DNA of 64,000 nt. It comes from CADEFX01 sp046154585. Lineage in GTDB: Bacteria > Pseudomonadota > Alphaproteobacteria > Rhizobiales > Hyphomicrobiaceae. This document shows, piece by piece, positions 9,971 to 18,549 of this stretch. Every line of letters begins with the position of its first letter. Positions within the stretch are counted from its first letter, which is position 1. A program made the position numbers and the translations under genes. The stretch is from positions 1-64,000 of the forward strand of contig JBJXDX010000030.1 in NCBI GenBank assembly GCA_046154585.1, read 5' to 3'. The notes beneath the pieces were generated by a model. It was given only the letters and a program-made list of their open reading frames with translations. It had not been told where the DNA came from and ran no database searches.

Positions 9971-12037
9971 CTACCGCCGCCGGCCGCGCCGGCGCCCTGC
10001 GTTGCCCTCGGGCCCCACGCCTTGCTGCGGAGGCATGGCCACTGCCGCAGAGAGGTGCGGGAAAGCTTCGCTCCGGTTCGGCAGGCCCATGGCGTTGACG
10101 AAGTGCTCTTGAAAACGCGGCTCCATCGCCGTCTCGATCTTCTCGACCTCACGTACCAGCTCCTCGACTTCGCGGCGGTGCCTGCGGCTCAGCAGCGCCA
10201 TGCGCGCGCCGGTGCCAGCGGCATTGCCGACAGCGCTGACCTTGTCGAGTGGGCAATCGGGAATGAGGCCGATGATCATGGCGTACTTCGGGTCGATGTG
10301 GCTGCCGAAGGCCCCCGCCAGCTTGATGCGGTCGACCTCGACGACATCAAGTTTGTCCATCAGCAGCCGCGCGCCGGCGTAGAGCGCAGCCTTGGCGAGC
10401 TGGATGGCGCGCACGTCGGTCTGTGTGACGCGGATCTCGACAGCGCCGCGCCAGAGCACGAAGGCAAACGTGCGCCCCGCCGCGACCACGCGGTCCGATC
10501 GTGCCGCTAGCGCGCCATCGATCACGCCGTCGGCAGCCAAAATTCCGCTCAGGAACAGCTCAGCGATGGCCTCGACGATGCCCGAGCCGCAGATGCCGGT
10601 GATGCCGGTCGCTTGCGTGGCGTCCGCAAAGCCCGGCTCGTCGGACCATAGATCCGAACCGATGACCTTGATGCGCGGCTCCAGAGTGGCGGGATCGATG
10701 CGCACGCGCTCGATGGCGCCGGGCGCAGCCCGTTGGCCCGAGGAGATCTCGGCGCCCTCGAAGGCAGGCCCTGTCGGCGAGCTGGCGGCGAGCAGGCGCG
10801 TGCCTTTGCTGAGCAGGATCTCGGCGTTGGTGCCGATATCGACAATGAGCGTTGCCTCGACGCTCGCACGCGGCGCCTCGGCGAGCGCTACTGCTGCCGC
10901 GTCGGCGCCGACATGGCCGGCAATGCACGGCAGGATGTAGGCGCGTGCCGCGGGATGCAGCGCGACGCCGATCTCCCGCGTCGGCAGCCGCAAGGCTCGG
11001 GACACGGCCAGCGCAAACGGCGCCTGTCCGAGTTGCGTCGGATCGAGCCCGAGGAGCAGGTGATGCATGATCGGATTGCCGACGAGCACGGCCTCGAGAA
11101 TGTCGGTCGTGTCGATCCCGCCTTGACCGGCGACGCGCCCGATCAGGGTGTTGACCGCGCCACGCACGGCCTGTGTCAGCGCGCTCCTTCCGTCCGGATT
11201 GAGCATGACGTAGGACACCCGCGACATCAGGTCCTCGCCGAAGCGGACCTGCGGATTGACCGTGCCGGCCGAGGCCACGGTGCGGCCGCTCATCATGTCG
11301 ACCAAATGGCAGGCGATCGTGGTTGAGCCAATGTCGACGGCAACGCCGAATAGCTCCTCGCGATAGCCGGGCCATAGCCCGATCATGCGCGGGGCAGGGC
11401 CGTCGTCGGTGTAGACCGCGGCGGTGACCTTGTAGGCGCCCTTGGCCAACACCGTCTGGACGTGCGGCAGCAGCTCGGCATCGCATGTGAGATCAGGCAA
11501 GCCGAAATCACGCTGCAGCGCGGCAATAACGCGGTCTAGGTCCCCCTGCGGCTTCTCCATGGTGGGCGGTTCGATCTCGACGTAGTGCAAATGCGTGGCG
11601 AGGTCCCGCTCGATGGCACGAGCTTCCGCGCGTTTCCTCACCACCTGATTGTTGACGGCGGCGTCGGTCGGCACGTCGATGACGAGATCACCCAGGATCC
11701 TTGCACTACAACTCAACCGACGATCGGCGGGCAAAGCGCGGCGTTCGGCATAGCGCCGCTCGGTTTCGGATAAAGGCGTGAGGTTCTCTGGCCTCGACGT
11801 GATGCCGTGCTTGGCGAACACACCCTCTGCCTGGTGCACCTGGCAGCGGCCGCAGATGCCGCGCCCGCCGCACACGGACTCGATGTAGACGCCGATCGAG
11901 CGTGCGGCATCGAGGACGGGTGTGCCGAGCGCGAAGCGTCCGCGCCGGCCGCTGGGCATGAACGCGACCAGTGCGTCCTTGCGGTCGTCAACCGCCGGCG
12001 CCTGCTGCGCCGACGCTCCGATGCGGGTTTCAGCCAC
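9971..12037 (-). CDS. Ferredoxin/ASKHA-domain corrinoid-protein reactivator (RACo/RamA-like)
   Basis: ~688 residues. An N-terminal plant-type [2Fe-2S] domain has the CX5CX2C cluster CGGRGICGRC (Cys ~56, 62, 65) and a fourth Cys in RLSCSARIL (~110). It is followed by an actin-like ATPase (DUF4445) with two phosphate loops, VAVDIGSTTIACHL and LIVDIGTNAEILL. Proteins of this architecture reduce inactive Co(II) corrinoid to Co(I) at the cost of ATP. The matching corrinoid protein lies 1.5 kb away. I prefer the GTG at 12037 (overlapping the upstream gene by 8 bp) over a TTG at 12061. Confidence 0.88.
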   Translation of the reverse strand: MAETRIGASAQQAPAVDDRKDALVAFMPSGRRGRFALGTPVLDAARSIGVYIESVCGGRGICGRCQVHQAEGVFAKHGITSRPENLTPLSETERRYAERRALPADRRLSCSARILGDLVIDVPTDAAVNNQVVRKRAEARAIERDLATHLHYVEIEPPTMEKPQGDLDRVIAALQRDFGLPDLTCDAELLPHVQTVLAKGAYKVTAAVYTDDGPAPRMIGLWPGYREELFGVAVDIGSTTIACHLVDMMSGRTVASAGTVNPQVRFGEDLMSRVSYVMLNPDGRSALTQAVRGAVNTLIGRVAGQGGIDTTDILEAVLVGNPIMHHLLLGLDPTQLGQAPFALAVSRALRLPTREIGVALHPAARAYILPCIAGHVGADAAAVALAEAPRASVEATLIVDIGTNAEILLSKGTRLLAASSPTGPAFEGAEISSGQRAAPGAIERVRIDPATLEPRIKVIGSDLWSDEPGFADATQATGITGICGSGIVEAIAELFLSGILAADGVIDGALAARSDRVVAAGRTFAFVLWRGAVEIRVTQTDVRAIQLAKAALYAGARLLMDKLDVVEVDRIKLAGAFGSHIDPKYAMIIGLIPDCPLDKVSAVGNAAGTGARMALLSRRHRREVEELVREVEKIETAMEPRFQEHFVNAMGLPNRSEAFPHLSAAVAMPPQQGVGPEGNAGRRRGRRR

Positions 12038-12332
12038 GCTCCCGGCCCCCTGCTGCAACAAGGTCGCTCAACCGGGCCTCATCGTATATCTGCTCCAGCG
12101 TCGCCGCGGAGGCATCAGCCTCCGTCGCGAGATCCCCTGCACACGGCTCGGCTGCGGCTTTGCGCCAATCCGCGAGATAGGCATCCGAGTCCTTGGCTCC
12201 TGTCCGCATCGCGCAGCGGTCGATGGCCTCGATGAAGCGCTTGGACAGCTCGCGCTTCTCGGCCCGGCGCCCGTGGCGCACGATCACCTGGGCCGGGATA
12301 TCGCGCCAATAGACGATGATACGCTCAGCCAC
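12030..12332 (-). CDS. Small 'virulence factor'-family protein linked to corrinoid methyltransferases
   Basis: 100-residue soluble protein beginning ERIIVYWRDIPAQVIV, with a central FIEAIDRCAMRTGAKDSDAYL stretch. I recognise it as the small alphaproteobacterial family usually named 'virulence factor' (Pfam Virulence_fact); the name is historical, and such genes recur next to methyltransferase/corrinoid clusters. No catalytic motif is evident. GTG start at 12332; its end overlaps the reactivator gene, so the two are coupled. A role as a small accessory or maturation subunit is inference from position only. Confidence 0.65.
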   Translation of the reverse strand: MAERIIVYWRDIPAQVIVRHGRRAEKRELSKRFIEAIDRCAMRTGAKDSDAYLADWRKAAAEPCAGDLATEADASAATLEQIYDEARLSDLVAAGGRERG

Positions 12333-12438
12333 GTGCAGCCCGCCGGCAGAGGATGGACGAACACCCTGAGCGCACTTGCCCTGCGCCCGAAATCGGTCCT
12401 ACCTGCAGCATGCGGGGCACCTCCACGGGAGAGGGTCG

Positions 12439-13437
12439 ATGATAGACGATCTGCTAGCCAAGCGCGAATGGCTGCTGGCTGACGGGGCGACGGGCACGAA
12501 CCTGTTCGACATGGGGCTGACCTCCGGGGACGCCCCCGAGCTATGGAACGAGACCTATCCCGACCGCATCCAGGCCTTGCACCGGCGCTTTGTCGATGCC
12601 GGAGCCGACATCATCCTCAGCAATTCGTTCGGTTGCAATCGCCGCAGGCTGGCTCTGCACAAGCTCGAGGGCCGCACCCGAGACCTGAACCGTCTGGCCG
12701 CCGAGAATGCGCGCAGGGTGGCCGACGAGGCCAGCCGCCCGATCATCGTGGCCGGCTCGGTCGGGCCAACCGGCGATCTTCTGGCTCCGCTAGGCGCGCT
12801 GACCGAGGCTGAGGCGGTCGAGATTTTTGTCGAGCAGATCGAGGGCCTCAAGGCTGGCGGTGCCAATGTGGTTTGGATCGAGACCATGTCGGCGCCCGAG
12901 GAGATGCGCGCGGCGGCGACCGCAGCAGCGCGTGTCGGTATGCCCTTCACCATCACAGCCAGTTTCGACACGGCCGGGTGCACGATGATGGGCAACGCGC
13001 CGGCATCGCTGGCGAGCTTTCTGACCACGCTCTCGCCCGCTCCCTGCGCCATCGGGAGCAACTGCGGCGTTGGTGCCTCGGATCTGATCCTTTCGACGCT
13101 TTCGATTGCGGCCGAGCACCCCGGAGCCGTCGTCGTCGCCAAGGCCAATTGCGGTATACCCAAGGTGTCCGGTAGCAAGGTCGAATACACCGGCACGCCG
13201 GAGCTGATGGCCGACTACGCGCGCCTTGCGCTAGACGCCGGCGCGCGCATCATCGGCGGCTGTTGCGGCACCTCGCCCGAGCACTTGGCGGCCATGCGCC
13301 GCGCCCTCGACACTCATATCCGCCGCCCTCGCCCCGAGCTTTCAGAGATCGTCGCGCGGCTCGGAGCCCTGGTCTCACCGCCCAAGTCGCCCGATGTGGC
13401 TGCCGGGCGCCACAACCGCCGGCGCCGGACGACCTGA
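12439..13437 (+). CDS. Homocysteine S-methyltransferase-family protein (betaine-homocysteine methyltransferase-like)
   Basis: 332-residue zinc-dependent methyltransferase TIM barrel. It opens with LLADGATGTNLFDMG and has the three zinc cysteines at Cys209 (GSNCGVG) and Cys275-Cys276 (GGCCGTSPEHL). Members transfer a methyl group from glycine betaine, DMSP-type sulfoniums, S-methylmethionine or a methyl-corrinoid donor to homocysteine, giving methionine. The ATG at 12439 follows GGGAGAGGG; an upstream in-frame ATG at 12376 lies in the divergent promoter region and is rejected. First gene of the methyltransfer operon. Confidence 0.86.
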   Translation: MIDDLLAKREWLLADGATGTNLFDMGLTSGDAPELWNETYPDRIQALHRRFVDAGADIILSNSFGCNRRRLALHKLEGRTRDLNRLAAENARRVADEASRPIIVAGSVGPTGDLLAPLGALTEAEAVEIFVEQIEGLKAGGANVVWIETMSAPEEMRAAATAAARVGMPFTITASFDTAGCTMMGNAPASLASFLTTLSPAPCAIGSNCGVGASDLILSTLSIAAEHPGAVVVAKANCGIPKVSGSKVEYTGTPELMADYARLALDAGARIIGGCCGTSPEHLAAMRRALDTHIRRPRPELSEIVARLGALVSPPKSPDVAAGRHNRRRRTT

Positions 13438-13513
13438 ACTGCGTCTCGCCTCGCCACCTTAATCGGACCTGTGCTAGTCAATGGGATCCCGGCCGGATCT
13501 ACAAGGTAGCCTC

Positions 13514-14230
13514 ATGTCCCAACCCGACGACATCGTGCTGAGCAAGCTGGCTGATCCCGAACTCACGCAGCAGATGCACGATGACCTCTACGATGGCCTC
13601 AAGGAGGAGGTCGTCGAGGGTGTGACGATCCTGCTCGGGCGCGGCTGGACACCATACAAGGTGCTGACAGAGGCTCTCGTGGAAGGCATGCGCATCGTCG
13701 GCGAGGATTTCCGCGACGGCATCCTGTTCGTGCCAGAGGTGCTGCTATCGGCCAACGCCATGAAAGCGGGCATGGCAATCCTCAAGCCGCTGCTGATCGA
13801 GACTGGCGCACCCAAGACGGGCAAGATGGTGATCGGCACCGTCAAAGGCGATATCCACGACATCGGCAAGAACTTGGTTGCCATGATGATGGAGGGGGCC
13901 GGCTTCGAGGTCATCGACCTCGGAATCAACAACCCGGTCGAGAGGTACTTGCAGGCAATCGAGGACCACAAACCCGATATTCTCGGCATGTCGGCGCTGC
14001 TGACGACCACCATGCCGTACATGAAGGTCGTCATCGATACGCTCAAGGAGAAAGGCATACGCGACGAGATCACTGTCCTCGTTGGCGGCGCCCCACTGAA
14101 CGAGGAATTCGCTCGTTCGATCGGGGCCGACGCTTACTGCCGCGATGCCGCCGTGGCGGTTGAGACGGCCAAGGACTTTTTGAGGCGCAAGCACAATCAG
14201 CGTGCGGGAGAAGCTAGCCCGGCAGGCTGA
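13514..14230 (+). CDS. Methyltransferase corrinoid protein (MtbC/MttC-like)
   Basis: 238-residue methyl carrier. A helical B12-binding cap domain (residues ~1-95) precedes a Rossmann domain with the base-off/His-on motif GDIHDIGKN at 112-120 (His115 the predicted cobalt ligand), then GMSALLTTTMPYM and VGGAPLNEEFA lining the nucleotide tail. It shuttles a methyl group on cobalt between the MttB-like protein and an acceptor. ATG at 13514 is preferred over an in-frame start at 13481. It lies 76 bp after the homocysteine methyltransferase and 15 bp before the DUF1638 gene. Confidence 0.92.
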   Translation: MSQPDDIVLSKLADPELTQQMHDDLYDGLKEEVVEGVTILLGRGWTPYKVLTEALVEGMRIVGEDFRDGILFVPEVLLSANAMKAGMAILKPLLIETGAPKTGKMVIGTVKGDIHDIGKNLVAMMMEGAGFEVIDLGINNPVERYLQAIEDHKPDILGMSALLTTTMPYMKVVIDTLKEKGIRDEITVLVGGAPLNEEFARSIGADAYCRDAAVAVETAKDFLRRKHNQRAGEASPAG

Positions 14231-14245
14231 AACAGAAAGGCTTGA

Positions 14246-14902
14246 ATGAGCATCGCAGGTGCTCAGGTCAGCGATCCAAAGCGCCGCCAGTTGATCCTGG
14301 CTTGCGGAGCGCTGGCGCGTGAGATCCTGGAGATCGTGGAGGCGAACGGCCTATCCCATGTTACGCTGCGCTGCCTGCCCGCCGGCCTTCACAACACTCC
14401 GGACAAGATCCCGGAGGCCGTGCGCACGGCTATCACGGAGGCGCGCTCGGAGTTCGATGACATCCTGGTCGGCTATGGCGATTGCGGTACCGGTGGGCAG
14501 CTCGACCGCCTGCTCGCAAGCGAAGGCATTGCGCGCCTGAATGGCCCCCATTGTTACGCCGTCTACTCTGGTGTGCGGGCCTTCCTGGCTCGCGGTGACG
14601 CCGACATGCGGAGTTTTTTCCTTACGGACTTTCTCGCCCGCCAGTTCGATACGCTGGTCATTGAGGGGCTGGGCCTGGACCGCCATCCGGAGCTACGCGA
14701 CGATTACTTCGGCCATTACGAAAAGGTGGTCTATCTTTCCCAGACGCGCGATCTTGCTTTGCTAGAGGCGGCTCGGCGCGCCGCCGATCGTCTGGGTCTC
14801 GACTTCGAGCACCGTCCCGTCGGACTGGGCGATCTCGAGACGGAGATCGTGGACTTTGCTTTGGCGGCAAAGCCAGCCGGCATCAACGGAGCACGCCCAT
14901 GA
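14246..14902 (+). CDS. DUF1638 family protein
   Basis: 218 residues. Three conserved-looking cysteines sit in LACGALA (Cys20), GYGDCGTGG (Cys80) and GPHCYAVYSG (Cys103), a plausible metal or corrinoid-related site. The family has no established activity that I know of, but recurs beside corrinoid-dependent methyltransferases. Its stop overlaps the MttB start (ATGA), which indicates a stoichiometric or assembly partner. A pterin- or corrinoid-linked methyltransferase activity, replacing the missing methyl-H4folate transferase, is a hypothesis. Confidence 0.75.
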   Translation: MSIAGAQVSDPKRRQLILACGALAREILEIVEANGLSHVTLRCLPAGLHNTPDKIPEAVRTAITEARSEFDDILVGYGDCGTGGQLDRLLASEGIARLNGPHCYAVYSGVRAFLARGDADMRSFFLTDFLARQFDTLVIEGLGLDRHPELRDDYFGHYEKVVYLSQTRDLALLEAARRAADRLGLDFEHRPVGLGDLETEIVDFALAAKPAGINGARP

Positions 14903-16443
14903 CCGGAGAACGCGGAGCGGCGGAACGGCGTGCACGCCGGCGGGCCGAGGCAACCGCTGCGGTGCCGCAGGGCCCCTGGCGGCTCGTGCAGAATCCGCTG
15001 CCACCTCTGGCGCTACTCGACGAGGAAGGGCTCGACCGCATCGAGGCGGTCGCGTTCCGCGTGTTGGAGGAGCTTGGCCTCGAGTTCATGAGCCCCGACG
15101 CGCTGGATATTCTCGACCGGTCGGGCGCCGACGTCGACCATTCGACCGGCCTCGTGCGCTTCGATCGCCATCTCATCAAGGGATACCTCGCCAAGGCGCC
15201 GGCCTCGTTCACGCTGTATGCGCGCGACCCTGCCCGCAACATCATCATCGGTGGCAACTACATCAACTTTGCGCCCGTGGGTGGTGCGCCCAACATCAAC
15301 GATCTCGATCACGGCCGCAGGCCCGGCACCTTCAAGGATCAGTGCGACCTGATCCGCCTTCAGCAGAGCCTCAACTGTGTGCACACCTGCGGCGGCATTC
15401 AGGTTGAGGCGCAGGATCTGCCGGTGCCTACCCGGCATCTCGACATGCACCGCGCACAGGTGACCTTGTCCAATCGTGTCTGGGGTGCGCGCGGGATCGG
15501 CCGCGATCGCATACGCGACGCCATAGCCATCGCCGGCATGGCGCGGGGCGTTTCGCACGAGCAGCTTGCGCGTGAGCCCAGCGCCTTCACCGTTACCAAC
15601 ACCAACTCGCCGCGCCGCGTCGACAAGGAGTTGCTGGGTGGCCTGATGGAGCTGGCCGAGAACGGCCAGGCGGTCTGCGTGACGCCGTTCACGCTTGCCG
15701 GTGCCATGGCTCCGATCACGATCGCCGGCGCATTGGCGCAACAGCATGCGGAGGCGCTTGCCGTGTTGGCGCTGACGCAGATGGTTCGCCCAGGCGCACC
15801 CATCATCTACGGCGGCTTTACGTCCAACGTCGACATGAAGACCGGCGCACCCTCGTTTGGAACCCCCGAATACGTGCGCGCGACCATTATTGGGGGGCAG
15901 CTTGCCCGGCGATGGAAGCTGCCTTATCGCGCCAGCAACGTAAATGCCTCCAACTGCGTCGACGCCCAGGCCACCTACGAGTCGGCGATGTCGCTCTGGG
16001 CCAGCATCATGTCGCATGCCAACTTGATTTATCACAGCACCGGTTGGTTGGAGGGCGGGCTTTCCGCCAGCCTCGAGAAGGTGATCATCGATGCAGAGAT
16101 GATCGAGACCATGCGGGCCTGGATGCTGCCGCTCGACGTCAGCGACGAGGCGCTTGCCTTCGCCGCCATCAAGGAAGTGCCACCCGGCGGCCACTACTTC
16201 GGGGCTTCTCACACGATGACGCGGTTCGAGACCGCGTTTCATCGCCCGCTGGTGTCCGATGTCAGGAATTTCGAGAACTGGGTCGAGGCCGGCAGCTTGA
16301 CCGCGACCCAGCGGGCCAACGCGCTGTGGAAGCGCCTGCTCGAAAACTATTCCGCTCCGCCGATCGATCCGGCACGGGTCGAGGAAATCGATGCCTACAT
16401 CGCGCGTCGCCGGGAGGAAATTGCGATCCGCGGCCTCAATTGA
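14899..16443 (+). CDS. MttB-superfamily (trimethylamine methyltransferase-like) protein, non-pyrrolysine
   Basis: 514 residues, TIM-barrel methyltransferase of the MttB superfamily. The frame is continuous, with no internal amber codon, so this is the non-pyrrolysine type related to glycine-betaine or proline-betaine:corrinoid methyltransferases. Recognisable parts are the N-terminal LEELGLEFMSPDALDIL region, GGAPNINDLD and the C-terminal CVDAQATYESAMSLWASIM. It is translationally coupled to the DUF1638 gene and follows the corrinoid protein, so together they should demethylate a quaternary amine or similar onium compound. Exact substrate unknown. Confidence 0.88.
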   Translation: MTGERGAAERRARRRAEATAAVPQGPWRLVQNPLPPLALLDEEGLDRIEAVAFRVLEELGLEFMSPDALDILDRSGADVDHSTGLVRFDRHLIKGYLAKAPASFTLYARDPARNIIIGGNYINFAPVGGAPNINDLDHGRRPGTFKDQCDLIRLQQSLNCVHTCGGIQVEAQDLPVPTRHLDMHRAQVTLSNRVWGARGIGRDRIRDAIAIAGMARGVSHEQLAREPSAFTVTNTNSPRRVDKELLGGLMELAENGQAVCVTPFTLAGAMAPITIAGALAQQHAEALAVLALTQMVRPGAPIIYGGFTSNVDMKTGAPSFGTPEYVRATIIGGQLARRWKLPYRASNVNASNCVDAQATYESAMSLWASIMSHANLIYHSTGWLEGGLSASLEKVIIDAEMIETMRAWMLPLDVSDEALAFAAIKEVPPGGHYFGASHTMTRFETAFHRPLVSDVRNFENWVEAGSLTATQRANALWKRLLENYSAPPIDPARVEEIDAYIARRREEIAIRGLN

Positions 16444-16478
16444 GGCCTTGTCCTTGCTTGTGGATTTGGCTTGGACGG

Positions 16479-16494
16479 GATTACTCTCGTAATC
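16479..16494. promoter_or_regulatory. Palindrome GATTAC-N4-GTAATC, candidate operator
   Basis: Perfect 6-bp inverted repeat with a 4-bp centre (TCTC), located 71 bp before the start of the downstream binding-protein gene and 36 bp after mttB. A dyad of this size suits a dimeric regulator; it could also be a small RNA hairpin. No -35/-10 was identified. Confidence 0.3.
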
Positions 16495-16564
16495 GGAGGG
16501 ACGGTCGCCGTCATCGTCCGCACCTCTCTAGACGTTTCGCGAAGAGCGACGGGAGGGTACCAGG

Positions 16565-18229
16565 ATGGACAAGCTGCACCCAGTGATCGAGGCCGCTGGC
16601 CGCGAATTCGCCGACGGCAAACTCAACCGGCGCGAATTCCTGAGAATCGCCACTTTGCTCGGAATTGCGGCGCCCGCGGCATACGGCCTGGCCGGGTTGC
16701 CGTTGCCGGCTTTCGCTCAAGGCAGCCCGAAGAAGGGCGGAGTCATTCGCATCGGCATGCGCGTGCAGGATATCTCGAGCCCGCACACCTATTCCTGGAT
16801 CGAGTCATCGAACAACGCCCGCCAGGTCGTCGAGTATCTCACCCATACCGGGATCGACAACCTCACCAAGCCCAATCTCGTCGAGAAGTGGGAGGCAAGT
16901 CCCGACCTTAAGACCTGGACGCTGCACGTGCGTCGCGATGTAAAGTGGCGCAAGGGCCGGCAGTTCACGGCCGACGACGTAGTCTGGAACCTGAAACGCG
17001 TGCTCGACGCCAAGACCGGCTCGTCGACCGTTGGCTTGTTGAAAGGCTTCATCCTCGACGAGTTCGAGACCGACGAGATCGATGCCAAGACCAACGCCAA
17101 GAAGAAATCGACCAGGCTCTGGGATGCCAACGCCATCCAGAAGGTCGACGACTTCACCGTCAAGATCAATGGGAAGACGGCAAACCTCTCCATCCCCGAG
17201 TCGCTGTTCCACTATCCGCTGCACATCCTCGACGCCGAGGAGAACGGCAAGTTCGGCATCGGCAGCAACGGCACCGGCCCGTTCGAGCTTGCCGAGCATG
17301 AGATTGGCAAGCGCTCGGTTCTGATCGCGCGCAAGGAGGGATACTGGGGCAAAGGCCCGTGGATCGAGCGCTTCGAGCTCGTCGATCTCGGCGATGATGC
17401 GGCCGCCCAGGTGGCGGCACTCGCCTCCAAGCAGGTCGATATGATCTACCAGGGGGCCGTCTCGACCCTGCCCACGGTCGAGAGGCTCCCGCACGTTCAA
17501 GTGAATACGGTGGATACGGCCTATACGGCCGTGGCGCGGGTGCATCCGATCAAGCCGTTCGACGACAAGCGCGTGCGCCAGGCCTTGCGCTATGCCACCG
17601 ACACGGAAGCTGTGCTCAAGGCTGCACATCGCAGCCTCGGCAAACCCGGCGAGCATCATCACGTCTCGCCGGCGCACCCCGAGTACGCCAACGTTGGCTT
17701 CCTCAAGCGCGACGTCGCCAAGGCCAAGGCGCTGTTGAAGGAAGCCGGCTATCCAGACGGCATCGATGGCGAGATCGTTGCCCGGCCTCAGCCCGACTGG
17801 GAGCTGCTGGCCGTGCAGACCATGGTCGAGCAATGGAAAGAGGCCGGCATCCGCGTCAAGATCAATGTTATGCCGTCGCAGCAGTACTGGCAGAACTGGA
17901 CCAAGGTGCCGTTCGGCTTCACCACCTGGGCGCACCGTCCGCTCGGCACGATGGTGCTCGGCCTCGCCTATCGCACGGGTGGCGCATGGAACGAGTCGAA
18001 CTGGTCGAACAAGGAGTTCGACACCCTTCTATCGGAAGCCGAAGGCTATCTCGATGTCGAGAAGCGGCGCAGCGTCATGGCCAAGCTCGAGCAGATCATG
18101 CTCGACGATGGCCCGGCGGTGATCCCGCTGTGGCGCGCGGTATTCAACTACACCGACAAGAAGATCAAAGGCTACAACATCCATCCCAGCATCTATATCG
18201 ATGCCAAAGACATTTGGATCGAGGCTTGA
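16565..18229 (+). CDS. ABC transporter substrate-binding protein, family 5 (DppA-like)
   Basis: 554-residue periplasmic binding protein. The N-terminus carries a twin-arginine-type signal (LNRREFLRIATLLG at residues ~20-33), ending near FAQG. The SBP_bac_5 features follow: an opening of KKGGVIRIG, WTLHVRRDVKWRKGRQFTAD (the family 'W.f.LR..v.f..G..f.a.D' block) and a C-terminal WRAVFNY. In the methyltransfer operon it would bind the imported peptide or onium substrate. Start ATG after GGGAGG. A 320-bp gap separates it from the permease genes. Confidence 0.9.
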   Translation: MDKLHPVIEAAGREFADGKLNRREFLRIATLLGIAAPAAYGLAGLPLPAFAQGSPKKGGVIRIGMRVQDISSPHTYSWIESSNNARQVVEYLTHTGIDNLTKPNLVEKWEASPDLKTWTLHVRRDVKWRKGRQFTADDVVWNLKRVLDAKTGSSTVGLLKGFILDEFETDEIDAKTNAKKKSTRLWDANAIQKVDDFTVKINGKTANLSIPESLFHYPLHILDAEENGKFGIGSNGTGPFELAEHEIGKRSVLIARKEGYWGKGPWIERFELVDLGDDAAAQVAALASKQVDMIYQGAVSTLPTVERLPHVQVNTVDTAYTAVARVHPIKPFDDKRVRQALRYATDTEAVLKAAHRSLGKPGEHHHVSPAHPEYANVGFLKRDVAKAKALLKEAGYPDGIDGEIVARPQPDWELLAVQTMVEQWKEAGIRVKINVMPSQQYWQNWTKVPFGFTTWAHRPLGTMVLGLAYRTGGAWNESNWSNKEFDTLLSEAEGYLDVEKRRSVMAKLEQIMLDDGPAVIPLWRAVFNYTDKKIKGYNIHPSIYIDAKDIWIEA

Positions 18230-18549
18230 CGGCGATCGGCACGACCAAGGGCGGCGCTCGCTCGTACTGCGATTGCGATCCTTGTCTCGTGCCATCACCA
18301 GTTTGACTGCAGCAGGGTCGGTTTTCGTGAAGGAACCGGGGCTGCCGTGCCTGGCATGATCGGGTGCAGTATCGATCTGCGCACGGCATATAGGCCGTCT
18401 GGAACCAGATGCCGAAGAGCTTTTGAGCTCTGGGCCCCGCAACGCGACATGACTTGAGCTGTCGGGCGCTGGCAGCTAGGCTCGGGAACCGGCGCACCCT
18501 CTTTTCCGTCAAGACCAGACGTCGGGCAAATACGAACACGGTAACGGGC
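18230..18549. other. Intergenic region between binding protein and permease genes
   Basis: 320 bp without a convincing gene. An in-frame extension of the permease reading frame back to 18454 is not family-like. It contains one perfect 6-bp hairpin, AGAGCT-TTTG-AGCTCT at 18416-18431, with no following T-run. The size of the gap would accommodate a processing site or a second promoter that sets binding-protein to permease stoichiometry; nothing specific is visible. Confidence 0.4.

Noticed and set aside
14899..16443. Pyrrolysine-containing MttB
   Set aside because: The frame has no internal TAG and no pyl genes are nearby, so it is the non-pyrrolysine type.
18416..18431. Hairpin AGAGCT-TTTG-AGCTCT as a terminator
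   Set aside because: Short stem and no U-tract; kept only as a note in the intergenic entry.
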